64,000 nucleotides of DNA, from contig NZ_CP117445.1 of the NCBI RefSeq assembly GCF_030687715.1, positions 1,298,501 through 1,362,500 of the forward strand, read 5' to 3'. This DNA is from Pseudomonas sp. FP2196. Lineage in GTDB: Bacteria; Pseudomonadota; Gammaproteobacteria; Pseudomonadales; Pseudomonadaceae. A model generated the notes under the pieces. The model was not told where the DNA came from and made no database searches. It saw only the letters and a list, made by a program, of their open reading frames with translations. Both the position numbers and the translations under genes were made by a program. Shown here in pieces: positions 43,291 through 51,806 of this stretch (the stretch's first letter is position 1; each line of letters opens with the position of its first letter).

Positions 43291-43583
43291 GCGGCGCCGT
43301 GAAGCTTCAAGTTGCGATCGAAGCTCACGGCGAGCCCCTGACCGAACTCGTCCTGCGCCGTCCGACGGTGCAGGAAGTGCGAGCGATCAAGGCGCTGCCG
43401 TACAAGATCGACAAGAGCGAAGAAGTCAGCCTCGACATGGACGTGGCGGCCAAATACATCGCCGTGTGCGCCGGCATTCCGCCGTCGTCGGTCAACCAGT
43501 TGGATCTGGCTGATCTCAACGCGCTGAGCTGGGCCGTTGCGAGTTTTTTCATGAGTGCGGCGTCGGAGCCATCACCGACCTGA
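43287..43583 (+). CDS. Tail assembly chaperone gp41-like, zero-frame product (cluster B)
   Basis: A 98-residue Mu gp41-type protein, with LVLRRPTVQEVRAIKALPYK and a conserved aspartate-rich end. The slippery heptamer T TTT TTC at 43544-43550 is in phase for a -1 shift. It sits between tube and tape measure, the fixed place of the tail chaperone pair. Confidence 0.88.
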   Translation: MSGAVKLQVAIEAHGEPLTELVLRRPTVQEVRAIKALPYKIDKSEEVSLDMDVAAKYIAVCAGIPPSSVNQLDLADLNALSWAVASFFMSAASEPSPT

Positions 43584-43714
43584 TCGCAGTCGCCTATGAC
43601 CTGGCCTGGTTCTGGAAGGTTGACCCCGAACAGATGATGGCCAGGCCACTGGATGTGCTCCGCGAATCGCTGGAGCACGCGCAACGGATCAACGCGATGC
43701 AGCAGGTGCAGTGA
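43544..43714 (+). CDS. Tail chaperone extension reached by -1 frameshift (cluster B)
   Basis: The -1 frame after the heptamer is open to TGA 43712-43714. It encodes GAITDLIAVAYDLAWFWKVD and RPLDVLRESLEHAQRI. The pattern YDLAWFW with a helical C-terminus is typical of the second half of Mu-type tail chaperones. No ribosome site is seen for a separate start. Its stop overlaps the tape measure ATG. Confidence 0.82.
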   Translation, partial: FFHECGVGAITDLIAVAYDLAWFWKVDPEQMMARPLDVLRESLEHAQRINAMQQVQ

Positions 43715-45489
43715 TGGCAGACACAGATAGCAAACCGAAAACCTCGGTGCTGATTACTGGCATCGATGAGCTGTCGCCCAAACTCGGAGCCCTTCGGGCC
43801 AAGGTCGAGAGCTTCAAGAAAAATCTCGAGCAGACCGGTCTAGGCAAACTCGACATCAGCGGATTGTTCAAGGGCGGCAGCGTGATCACGCCGTTCGTGG
43901 AAGGGATCAAGTCGGCGGCAGCCTTTCAGGGCAAGTTGAGCGACGTCAGCGAGACGGCAAAAACCGTCGATCTGCCCGCCGCGCCGAAAACCGCTGCGCA
44001 GAACATGAATGTGTTTACAGCGTCGATGGAGAAGGTGTCCTCGGCGGTGGATGCCGCGCTGGTGCCGGCGGTTGGCGCGTTGGTGGTCGGGCTTGAGCCG
44101 ATGTTGACCCAGGTAGGCAGCTTGCTCGCCGACAACCCGCAACTGGTCGAAGGACTGGCGGGGGGGGCGATCGCCTTCTCGGCGATGCAAACCGCGGTTA
44201 CCGGGGCAACGCAAGTGTTCGACGTGATGAGCATGGTGCTCAAGACCAACCCGATCATGCTGATTGCCATGGGCATTGCCGTGGCTGCCGGTTTGATCGT
44301 GGCCAACTGGACGCCGATTTCGGCGTTCTTCACGGGGTTGTGGGAGGGCGTGAAAAACGCCGGGGCGAGTGCGATGGCGACATTGCGCTCGGTACTTGAC
44401 TGGCAGCCGCTGGCGACGCTTGCGGCGCTGTGGCAACCGGTCACGGGATTCTTCTCGGGGATCTGGGACAAGGTCAAAGCGGTTACCGCGCCGGTGATCG
44501 ACTTCTTCAAATCGGTATTTTCGTGGTCGCCAGCCGGCATGATCGTGGAAAACTGGGGGCCGTTGACCGGCCTGTTCTCGGCGATCTGGGAATTGCTCCA
44601 AGCCTTGAGTGTGCCGGTGATGGCGTTCCTCAAAGGTCTGTTCGACTGGACGCCCCTGGGCATGATCATCAACAACTGGGGGGCGATCACGGGGTTCTTC
44701 GCCTCAATCTGGACGGCACTGCAACCAGCGGCACAAGTCATCAAGGACTTTTTCCGCACGCTGTTCGACTTCTCCCCGCTGGGAATGATCGTCAACAACT
44801 GGGGCAGTATCGTCACCTTCTTCGAGCCGATCTGGACCGCGCTGCAAACCTCGGCGCAACAGATCAAAAGCTTCTTCCAGGGCTTGTTCGAATGGTCGCC
44901 GCTGGAACAGATCGCGATGTACTGGCAGCCGATCAGTGAAGTGTTTTCGGCGCTGTGGGGCCTGGTGCAAGCCATGGCCACACCGGTGCTGGAGTTTCTT
45001 CACACGATGTTCGAATGGACGCCGTTGGGGCAGATCATCAAGAACTGGGGGCCGATCACCGAGTGGTTTGGCCAGTTGTGGCAAAAGCTGCAAACCGTGA
45101 TTGCGCCGATCAAGGAGCTGTTTGACGGCGGCTTTGCCGGGTTAATCGCCAAGGTCACCGGCAAGGTCGAGACCCTGACACAAGCGCAACGCCAGACCAA
45201 TGCCGAAGGCAAAGGCGAACTGGCACCGGCGTTCTTCGGTGCAGATCCGCAAGTGTCGTCCAGCGGTACGTTGCAGGGCGGCACGCTGCCCCAAAGCTCC
45301 AGCGCCCTGATCCAGCAAAGCGCCGCCAACAACCGCACACAACTCGAAGGCGGCCTGACCGTGCGCTTCGAAAATGCGCCGGCGGGGCTGCGTACCGATC
45401 AACCGCAAACCAATCAACCGGGCCTGGCGCTGTCTTCGCGCATTGGCTATCGCTCGCTGTCGGCAGGAGGTTCCAATGAACTGGCGTGA
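43714..45489 (+). CDS. Tape measure protein with 41-residue repeats (cluster B)
   Basis: A 591-residue tape measure. The first 187 residues contain a coiled start and hydrophobic segments. Residues 188 to about 470 are seven consecutive units of 41 residues with the pattern WxPLGMIxxNWGxITxFFxx followed by IWxxLQ and FFxxLF. The end is a Q/S-rich linker. At 0.15 nm per residue the tail should be near 89 nm. I start it at ATG 43714, which overlaps the preceding stop; a GTG one codon earlier is also possible. Confidence 0.9.
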   Translation: MADTDSKPKTSVLITGIDELSPKLGALRAKVESFKKNLEQTGLGKLDISGLFKGGSVITPFVEGIKSAAAFQGKLSDVSETAKTVDLPAAPKTAAQNMNVFTASMEKVSSAVDAALVPAVGALVVGLEPMLTQVGSLLADNPQLVEGLAGGAIAFSAMQTAVTGATQVFDVMSMVLKTNPIMLIAMGIAVAAGLIVANWTPISAFFTGLWEGVKNAGASAMATLRSVLDWQPLATLAALWQPVTGFFSGIWDKVKAVTAPVIDFFKSVFSWSPAGMIVENWGPLTGLFSAIWELLQALSVPVMAFLKGLFDWTPLGMIINNWGAITGFFASIWTALQPAAQVIKDFFRTLFDFSPLGMIVNNWGSIVTFFEPIWTALQTSAQQIKSFFQGLFEWSPLEQIAMYWQPISEVFSALWGLVQAMATPVLEFLHTMFEWTPLGQIIKNWGPITEWFGQLWQKLQTVIAPIKELFDGGFAGLIAKVTGKVETLTQAQRQTNAEGKGELAPAFFGADPQVSSSGTLQGGTLPQSSSALIQQSAANNRTQLEGGLTVRFENAPAGLRTDQPQTNQPGLALSSRIGYRSLSAGGSNELA

Positions 45490-46714
45490 CCGTTTGTTGC
45501 CGGCATCCTTTCGCGGTGTCGGGTTCTGGATCGATCAGGCGAAAACCCCGGTCGGTCGCAAGGGGCAATTGCATGAGTATCCGCAACGTGACCTGCCGTT
45601 TTTCGAGGACCTCGGCCAGCAGGCCAAGACCCACGATCTGACGGCGTTCATCATCGGCCCTGATTGCCTGGAGCAGCGCGACAAGCTGCTTAAGGCACTG
45701 GAGGCGGGCAGTGGTGAACTGGTGCATCCATGGCTTGGACGCCTGCAAGTCAAGGTCGGCGAATGCGACATGACCCACACCCGCCAGGACGGCGGGTTGG
45801 TCACATTTGCGCTGAAGTTCTATCCCGATCAGCCGTTGCCGTTTCCGACGGCGACCGTCAGCACCCAGAAGGTCTTGCTGGCGAAAGCCGACACGCTGCT
45901 GGGTTCTGCGGTGGCGCGGTTCGAACAGGCGATGACGCTGATCAAGGCTGCGCGGATCGGCATTGCCAATCTGCGCAACAGCCTCACCGGGGTATACGAG
46001 GTGATCAAGGAGCAGCTCAAACCGCTGATTGAGCAATACAAACAGATCACTGAGTTGGTCAAAGCGGTCAAGGAATTGCCCAAGGAAGTGGCGACGGAAT
46101 TCAAGGGCTTGCTTGGCGATATCAAGGAGCTCAAGGAGTTCGCGAAGGAGGGCTACCGTGGCGTGATTGCCGACGTGTCCCAACAACTCGAAGCCATCCG
46201 TAAGGCTGATGCGCCGAAGATCACCACCGGCAAGGACACCAACGCGGCGGCGCAAGCCATGGCGGATCTGGTGCAGGACACGTTGATCGTCAAAGTGGCG
46301 CAATGGGTCGCCTCAATGCCGGTGGCGACGAAGCCGGTGAAATTGCAGGCAACGCCATCGGTGGATCAGCAGGCGATCCAGCAGGTTGCCCGCCAGGAAG
46401 TGCCGGCCACCGATGATTTGCAAGCCTTGCAAAAGGATCTGGTAGACGCGCTTCAAAAGGCTAAGGACAAGGCTGATCCGGGACACTATCAAGCGATCAG
46501 TGATGTGCAGGATGCCTTGGTCGCGCATCTCAAGGCAGTGGCCACGTCCGGTGTGCGGCTGGTGACCAAGTCGTTTCAGGAAAGCCTGCCGGCGCTGGTG
46601 GTGGCCTACAAACAGTTTGCCGATGCGACGCGGGTGACCGAAGTGATCCAGCGCAACGAGGGAAACAACCCGTTGTTCCTCCCGCAGAGCAACGTGAAAG
46701 TCTCCGGGGAGTGA
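45476..46714 (+). CDS. Baseplate/DNA-circularisation protein, Mu gpN-like (cluster B)
   Basis: A 412-residue protein of the DNA circulation (gpN/gp43) family. The N-terminus NWRDRLLPASFRGVGFWID and HEYPQRDLPFFEDLG are diagnostic. The old name comes from Mu; structurally it is a baseplate hub protein. AGGAGG precedes the ATG, which lies 14 bases inside the tape measure gene. Confidence 0.9.
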   Translation: MNWRDRLLPASFRGVGFWIDQAKTPVGRKGQLHEYPQRDLPFFEDLGQQAKTHDLTAFIIGPDCLEQRDKLLKALEAGSGELVHPWLGRLQVKVGECDMTHTRQDGGLVTFALKFYPDQPLPFPTATVSTQKVLLAKADTLLGSAVARFEQAMTLIKAARIGIANLRNSLTGVYEVIKEQLKPLIEQYKQITELVKAVKELPKEVATEFKGLLGDIKELKEFAKEGYRGVIADVSQQLEAIRKADAPKITTGKDTNAAAQAMADLVQDTLIVKVAQWVASMPVATKPVKLQATPSVDQQAIQQVARQEVPATDDLQALQKDLVDALQKAKDKADPGHYQAISDVQDALVAHLKAVATSGVRLVTKSFQESLPALVVAYKQFADATRVTEVIQRNEGNNPLFLPQSNVKVSGE

Positions 46715-46717
46715 ACC

Positions 46718-47764
46718 ATGAGCGAAACGGATAATCGCGTCACGCTGACCGTCAACAACATGGAATACGGCGGCTGGAAAAGCGTGGAAATCAGTGCTGA
46801 TCTGGAGCGCCAGTTCCGTACCTTCAAACTTGACATCACCTGGCAATGGCCGGGGCAGACGGTGGATCAGCGGATCAAACCGGGCGACCCCTGCGAAGTG
46901 AAAATCGGCAAGGATCTGGTGCTCACCGGCTACGTGTTCAAGGCACCGATCAGCTATGACGGTCGGCAGATCAGCCTGAGTATCGAAGGCAGTTCCAAGA
47001 CTCAGGACCTGGTCGATTGCGCCGCCACCAACCGGCCCGGTCAGTGGCAGGAACAACCGTTGCTGACCATCGTGCAGGCATTGGCGATGGAGTATTCGTT
47101 GATGGTGGTCAACGAAATTCCCGAGACATCGCGGCTGGCCAAACACACGATTGTGCCGGGTGAAACGGTGTTTCAGTCGATCGACCGTTTGCTCTCGCTG
47201 TTCCGTGTGTTTTCCACCGATGACGAGCAGGGTCGACTGGTGCTGGCCAAACCCGGTAGCGGTGGCCGCGCCAGTGATGCGCTGGAACTGGGCAAGAACA
47301 TTTTGTCGGCCAACGCACCGATGGATCAAAGCCAGGTGTTCTCCGAATACCGGGTGATCGGCCAGCAGAAAGGCTCCGACAAGAAGAGCGGGGCGGCGGT
47401 CAGCGAGGTTGAATCGACGGCGGCCGACCTGACCTTCAAGCGGCGGCGCACCACCATCATTAACGAAGGTACGGCGCTGACCTTTGAGTTGGCCCAGCAA
47501 CGCGCTCAATGGGAAAGCGCCACCCGCATGGGCCGGGCGCAGAGCACCACGTACCAGGTGCAGGGCTGGCGCCAGTCCAACGGTGATCTGTGGCGCCACA
47601 ACACGCTGGTCAAGGTCAAGGATCCGGTGCTCGGGTTTGATGGCGACATGCTGATTTCCAAAGTGACGTATTCACTGTCGGCGCAGGGCTCGGCGACGAC
47701 CCTGCAAGTCGCGCCGCCGCATACCTTCGATCCTGATCCAGTCCCCCCGAAAAAAACCTCATAG
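46718..47764 (+). CDS. Baseplate hub protein, Mu gpP/gp44-like (cluster B)
   Basis: A 348-residue gp44/gp27-type hub protein. Typical parts are VTLTVNNMEYGGWKSVEISA, GYVFKAPISYDGRQISLSIE and the C-terminal TYQVQGWRQSNGDLWRHN. It is followed by a second-class REPIN. Confidence 0.9.
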   Translation: MSETDNRVTLTVNNMEYGGWKSVEISADLERQFRTFKLDITWQWPGQTVDQRIKPGDPCEVKIGKDLVLTGYVFKAPISYDGRQISLSIEGSSKTQDLVDCAATNRPGQWQEQPLLTIVQALAMEYSLMVVNEIPETSRLAKHTIVPGETVFQSIDRLLSLFRVFSTDDEQGRLVLAKPGSGGRASDALELGKNILSANAPMDQSQVFSEYRVIGQQKGSDKKSGAAVSEVESTAADLTFKRRRTTIINEGTALTFELAQQRAQWESATRMGRAQSTTYQVQGWRQSNGDLWRHNTLVKVKDPVLGFDGDMLISKVTYSLSAQGSATTLQVAPPHTFDPDPVPPKKTS

Positions 47765-47771
47765 GCCTCTG

Positions 47772-47846
47772 AAAGATCGCAGCCTTCGGCAGCTCCTACA
47801 TGGGGTCGGCGTACTCCTGTAGGAGCTGCCGAAGGCTGCGATCTTT
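47772..47846. repeat. REPIN-like inverted repeat, class 2
   Basis: Two perfect 29-base arms, starting AAAGATCGCAGCCTTCGGCA and ending in its complement, enclose 17 bases. It is a different REP family from the three class 1 copies. It fills the gap between the gpP- and gp45-like genes of cluster B. Sequences with GTAGGAGCTGCCGAAGGCTGCG are a common repeat of P. fluorescens genomes. Confidence 0.92.
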
Positions 47847-47878
47847 TGGCGTCGGGCCAGTTTTCACAGGAATCCAAG

Positions 47879-48388
47879 ATGAGCCTACTGACACGCCTGC
47901 TGGCGCGCGGCACTGTCGTGCTCGCCAATTCGGCATCCAAGTTGCAATCGCTGCAAATGCGCCTCACCGCCGGGGAGGTCAACGACGACCTCGAACACTT
48001 CGAACCCTACGGTTTCACCAGCCACCCGCTGGCTGGTGCTGAAGGTGTCGTCACCTTCCTCGGCGGTGACCGTTCCCACGCCATCGCCTTGGTGGTCGCC
48101 GACCGCCGCTATCGTCTGCAATCGCTGGCTGCTGGCGAAGTCGCGATCTACACCGACGAGGGCGACAAGATTCACTTCAAGCGCGGGCGGATCATCGACA
48201 TCGAAACCGCCACGCTGAACATCCGCGCCAGTACCGCCGTGAACTTCGATACGCCAGTGATCAACCAGACCGGCAAGATCGTTTCCAACGGCGATCAACT
48301 GGCTGGCGGCATCAGCCAGATCCAACACGTGCACGTTGGCGTGCAGGCCGGCAACGGCCAGACCGGTGCGCCGGCAGGAGGCAAGTGA
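47879..48388 (+). CDS. Baseplate spike protein, Mu gp45-like (cluster B)
   Basis: A 169-residue gp45 family spike: EGVVTFLGGDRSHAIALVVA, GEVAIYTDEGDKIHFKRGR, then a beta-helix stretch and HVHVGVQAGNGQTGAP at the end. HVHVG resembles the HxH iron-binding apex of P2/Mu-type spikes. The ATG at 47879 is preferred over a start 11 codons upstream. Confidence 0.9.
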   Translation: MSLLTRLLARGTVVLANSASKLQSLQMRLTAGEVNDDLEHFEPYGFTSHPLAGAEGVVTFLGGDRSHAIALVVADRRYRLQSLAAGEVAIYTDEGDKIHFKRGRIIDIETATLNIRASTAVNFDTPVINQTGKIVSNGDQLAGGISQIQHVHVGVQAGNGQTGAPAGGK

Positions 48389-48786
48389 TGTTTATCAGCC
48401 AGAACCTCCACGCCGCCCTGACCCGCGCCGTGCTCATCAGCCTGTTCACCTGGCGCCGCGCCGCCGATGACGACGCCCTCGACGACGACGAACGCTACGG
48501 CTGGTGGGGCGACACCTTTCCCACCGTCGCCGACGACCGCATCGGCTCGCGGCTGTGGCTGTTACGCCGGGTCAAGCTGACCCGACAGACCCAGATGGAC
48601 GCGGAGTTCTATGCCCGCGAAGCCTTGCAATGGCTGCTCGACGACGGCCACTGCAGCGCCATCGACATCATCAGCGAACGCCTCGACGCCCAGCGCCTGA
48701 ACCTGCGCACGGTCCTGACCCTGGCTGACGGCGAACGTCTGGACATCAACCCCGATAACAGTTGGCAGGTGATCTATGCCGTTTGA
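48388..48786 (+). CDS. Baseplate wedge protein, Mu gp46-like (cluster B)
   Basis: A 132-residue GP46 family protein with DERYGWWGDTFPTVADDRIGSRLWLLRR, the family core (shown here in shortened form: RYGWWGDTFP, GSRLWLL). Its start overlaps the gp45 stop as TGATG, and it overlaps the gp47-like gene by 11 bases. It equals gpW/gp25 in the other cluster. Confidence 0.9.
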   Translation: MFISQNLHAALTRAVLISLFTWRRAADDDALDDDERYGWWGDTFPTVADDRIGSRLWLLRRVKLTRQTQMDAEFYAREALQWLLDDGHCSAIDIISERLDAQRLNLRTVLTLADGERLDINPDNSWQVIYAV

Positions 48787-49822
48787 AACCCCTTCGCTGC
48801 CGGTGCTGATCAAGCGCACCCAAAGCGACCTGGCCGGCGATTCGCTGCGCCAGTCCGATGCGCAAGTGCTGGCCCGCACCTTAGGCGGCGCCGCTTACGG
48901 TCTGTACGGTTATCTCGACTGGATTGCCGAGCAGATCCTGCCGGACAAGGCCGATGAGTCGACCCTGGAACGCATCGCAGCATTGCGCCTGAACCAGCCA
49001 CGCAAACCCGCGCAAGTGGCTACTGGCAGCGTGAGTTTTACCGCGACCGCCGGTGCGGTGCTCGACGTCGATACGTTGCTGCAATCGAGCGACGGTCGCA
49101 CCTACAAAGTCAGCGCTTCGCGCACCACGGTGAATGGCAGCAACAGCACCACCATCGCTGCACTGGAGGCCGGCAGCCTGGGCAATGCCGATGCGGGTCT
49201 GGCGCTGACCCCGGTACAACCGATCGCCGGCATCGTCGGCAACAGCTTCATCGTCTTGGCGCCGGGGCTCAGTGGCGGCGTGGCGCGCGAAAGCCTGGAG
49301 TCGCTGCGCTCGCGGGTGATCCGTTCCTATCGCGTCATCCCTCACGGCGGCTCGGCCAGCGACTATGAAACCTGGGCGCTGGAAGTGCCGGGCGTGACCC
49401 GTGCATGGTGCCGTGGCGGCTTGCTCGGGCCGGGCACCGTGACGGTGTTCATCATGCGCGACGAGGATCCGCAACCGGTGCCCAACGACGAGCAACTGGC
49501 CGAGGTTCAGGAGTACATCGAACCGCTGCGCCCGGTCACCGCCGAAGTCCATGTGCAGCGACCGATTCAGGTGCCGGTGGTTTATCGCTTCAAAAGCGTC
49601 AACCCGGACACCACCGCCGTGCGCGCCGCCGTCGAAGCGCAGTTGCGCGATCTGCATAACCGCGAGGCCGACCTCGGCGTGCCGTTGCTGATCAGCCACA
49701 TTCGCGAAGCCATCAGCAGCGCCGGTGGCGAATACGATCACACGCTCACCGCGCCGTCGGCTGACGTCCCTGCCGGGCAAAGCGAACTGCTCACTTTTGG
49801 GGGTTGCGTATGGGGGGCATAA
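48776..49822 (+). CDS. Baseplate wedge protein, Mu gp47-like (cluster B)
   Basis: A 348-residue baseplate J family protein. Conserved parts are GDSLRQSDAQVLARTLGGAA, HGGSASDYETWALEVPGVTR and VYRFKSVNPDTTAVRAAVEA. It overlaps both neighbours, so the wedge genes are translationally coupled. Confidence 0.93.
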   Translation: MPFETPSLPVLIKRTQSDLAGDSLRQSDAQVLARTLGGAAYGLYGYLDWIAEQILPDKADESTLERIAALRLNQPRKPAQVATGSVSFTATAGAVLDVDTLLQSSDGRTYKVSASRTTVNGSNSTTIAALEAGSLGNADAGLALTPVQPIAGIVGNSFIVLAPGLSGGVARESLESLRSRVIRSYRVIPHGGSASDYETWALEVPGVTRAWCRGGLLGPGTVTVFIMRDEDPQPVPNDEQLAEVQEYIEPLRPVTAEVHVQRPIQVPVVYRFKSVNPDTTAVRAAVEAQLRDLHNREADLGVPLLISHIREAISSAGGEYDHTLTAPSADVPAGQSELLTFGGCVWGA

Positions 49823-50409
49823 GAACCGCCGCGCAATATCAGGCGCAGTTGCGTGCCTTGCTGCCGAGCGGCCCGGCATGGGACCCGGAGCGCGTGCCGG
49901 AACTGGAGGAAGTGCTGCAAGGCGTCGCCGTCGAACTGGCCCGCCTCGACGCCCGCGCCGCCGACCTGCTCAACGAAATGGACCCGGCCGGCGTCAGCGA
50001 ACTGGTGCCGGACTGGGAGCGGGTGATGGACCTGCCCGACCCGTGCCTGGGTGCCACGCCACTGTTCGACGACCGCCGCCTCGCCGTGCGCCGCCGCTTG
50101 CTCGCGGTCGGCAGCCAGGCCGTCGGCTACTACCTCGAAATCGCCAAAAGCCAGGGCTACCCCAACGCCACCATCACCGAACACGAAGCCCCGCGCATGG
50201 GTCGTGCACGTTTCGGTGCGGCGCATTGGGGAACGTGGGAAGCGCAATTCATGTGGACGCTCAACACCGGCGGCCGCTTGCTGCTTGGCCGGCGTTTTGG
50301 TGCGAGTTACTGGGGCGAGCGCTTCGGCGTAAACCCGGGCTCGGCGCTCGAATGCCTGATCCACCGCAGTGCGCCGGCGCACACCAAGGTGCACATCAAT
50401 TATGACTAG
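49810..50409 (+). CDS. Baseplate/fibre-adaptor protein, Mu gp48-like DUF2313 (cluster B)
   Basis: A 199-residue YmfQ/DUF2313 protein. It has YQAQLRALLPSGPAWDP and VPDWERVMDLPDPCLG, both characteristic. It equals gpI of P2 and connects the baseplate with fibres. It is the last structural gene before four fibre cassettes, so it or its partner must accept all four fibre N-termini. Confidence 0.9.
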   Translation: MGGIRTAAQYQAQLRALLPSGPAWDPERVPELEEVLQGVAVELARLDARAADLLNEMDPAGVSELVPDWERVMDLPDPCLGATPLFDDRRLAVRRRLLAVGSQAVGYYLEIAKSQGYPNATITEHEAPRMGRARFGAAHWGTWEAQFMWTLNTGGRLLLGRRFGASYWGERFGVNPGSALECLIHRSAPAHTKVHINYD

Positions 50410-50423
50410 GGAGGTTTGAGGGG

Positions 50424-51299
50424 ATGGATTATCCGAAGAGCATGCCCGGTGTCGGTTTGGTCAACAGTCGTTTTGTCGATGAGAACCCGATCACCGGAAC
50501 CCCTGGATCGTTGATTCCTGCGGAGTGGGGCAACGCCCTGACCGAAGAGGTTCTGACGGTTATCAAGGCTGCCGGGATCGAGCCCACCGAGGGATTGAAT
50601 ACGCAGTTGCTGGAGGCGCTGCGTGGCAAGAAACTGTATGAAACGCCGCCCCAGTTCGATGCCAGTCAGAAGGTGGCGACGACAGAGTTTGTCCAGCGCG
50701 CACTGGGCAGTCTGGCGGGGCAGACCAACTATGTCGGTGATGTGGCGTTGACGGTTGCTGATGTTGGCAAGCTCTCGATCTTCACTGGAGCGAGCACCGC
50801 AACACTGCCGGAGTGGTCGAGCGTTCCCCCGGGCGGATTGGTGTCTCTAGTCGCCGGACCCGGTGGTTTGACCGTGAAAGTCAAAAGTGGTGAGAGCCTG
50901 GGTACAACCAATGGACCGGCGGGAACTTCCTTGTCATTCGCAGGCGGGTGTTTCATGACCTTCAGGCGACTGCTTCTCGGCGGTGGCTGGGGACTGGACT
51001 CAGGCGATGGCGCCCTCAAGTACTCGCCGATGTTTACCGCTTCACTGGGTGATAGCGGCTACCAGCGTTTACCCAGCGGCATGATTTTGCAGTGGGGAAC
51101 GGCTTCGGGTGGAGGGCTAAGTGAGACCGTGACGTATCCGATCGCTTTTCCCAATAAAGTGCTTCTGCTGTCGGCGAACGATGTTTCTCCGGGATTCGCC
51201 GATCTGCGTTTCTCCCTTTGGAAACTCTCGTCCAGCCAGTTTCAGCGGTTTTCCAATAGCGATCCCGGCGGCTGGAACTGGTTCGCCTTGGGCTTTTGA
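50424..51299 (+). CDS. Tail fibre B1
   Basis: A 291-residue fibre. Residues 1-66 are the shared attachment module (MDYPKSMPGVGLVNSRFVDE, then GTPGSLIPAEWGN). The middle has KVATTEFVQRALG, as in fibre B4. The C-terminus (SGYQRLPSGMILQWG, YPIAFPN, NWFALGF) is the gp53-like receptor-binding domain. It is the first of four alternative fibres and is closest to B4. Confidence 0.88.
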   Translation: MDYPKSMPGVGLVNSRFVDENPITGTPGSLIPAEWGNALTEEVLTVIKAAGIEPTEGLNTQLLEALRGKKLYETPPQFDASQKVATTEFVQRALGSLAGQTNYVGDVALTVADVGKLSIFTGASTATLPEWSSVPPGGLVSLVAGPGGLTVKVKSGESLGTTNGPAGTSLSFAGGCFMTFRRLLLGGGWGLDSGDGALKYSPMFTASLGDSGYQRLPSGMILQWGTASGGGLSETVTYPIAFPNKVLLLSANDVSPGFADLRFSLWKLSSSQFQRFSNSDPGGWNWFALGF

Positions 51300-51316
51300 A
51301 ATCAGAGGTGAAAACG

Positions 51317-51736
51317 ATGAAGTACATTGATTTCGATGCCCAGGGCGAGCTTCTTGGGCGTTACGACTCGACCATTCACCTGCAGATTCCTGTCAGCGCG
51401 GTTGAGATCTCCGACGAACTGTTCCTGCGCACGATTGAAGAGCGCGACGGCATCTGGCGATACACCGACGGCAAGGTCACCAAACATGCGCTGCCGAACA
51501 CTTCGCAGATGATTGATGGCGAGCGGCGCGCTGCTGCTCTGGCTCGCCGCGATGAGCTGTTGGTTGAGGCCGATCAGCAAACCGTCGGCATGGCGGACGC
51601 CTACATCGCCGGGCTGCTCGACGCAGACGATATGCAGCGATTCAAGGCATTTGCCACCTACAAACTAGCACTGAACAAGATCGACAAGCAGCCGGGGTAT
51701 CCACAGGACGTGGTCTGGCCAGTGCTGCCGGTTTGA
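51317..51736 (+). CDS. Tail fibre chaperone B1
   Basis: A 139-residue chaperone for fibre B1. The N-terminus YIDFDAQGELLGRYDSTIH is related to the cluster A chaperone at 33262. The C-terminus FATYKLALNKIDKQPGYPQD ending WPVLPV is the common tail-fibre assembly signature. The ATG at 51317 is chosen over a TTG frame opening at 51296. Confidence 0.85.
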   Translation: MKYIDFDAQGELLGRYDSTIHLQIPVSAVEISDELFLRTIEERDGIWRYTDGKVTKHALPNTSQMIDGERRAAALARRDELLVEADQQTVGMADAYIAGLLDADDMQRFKAFATYKLALNKIDKQPGYPQDVVWPVLPV

Positions 51737-51806
51737 TGCTCTTTCTGACGTGAAGCCTGAAAAACAGCTTCGTAAACAGTCACCCAGAAAAACGGGAGGT
51801 CCCCGC

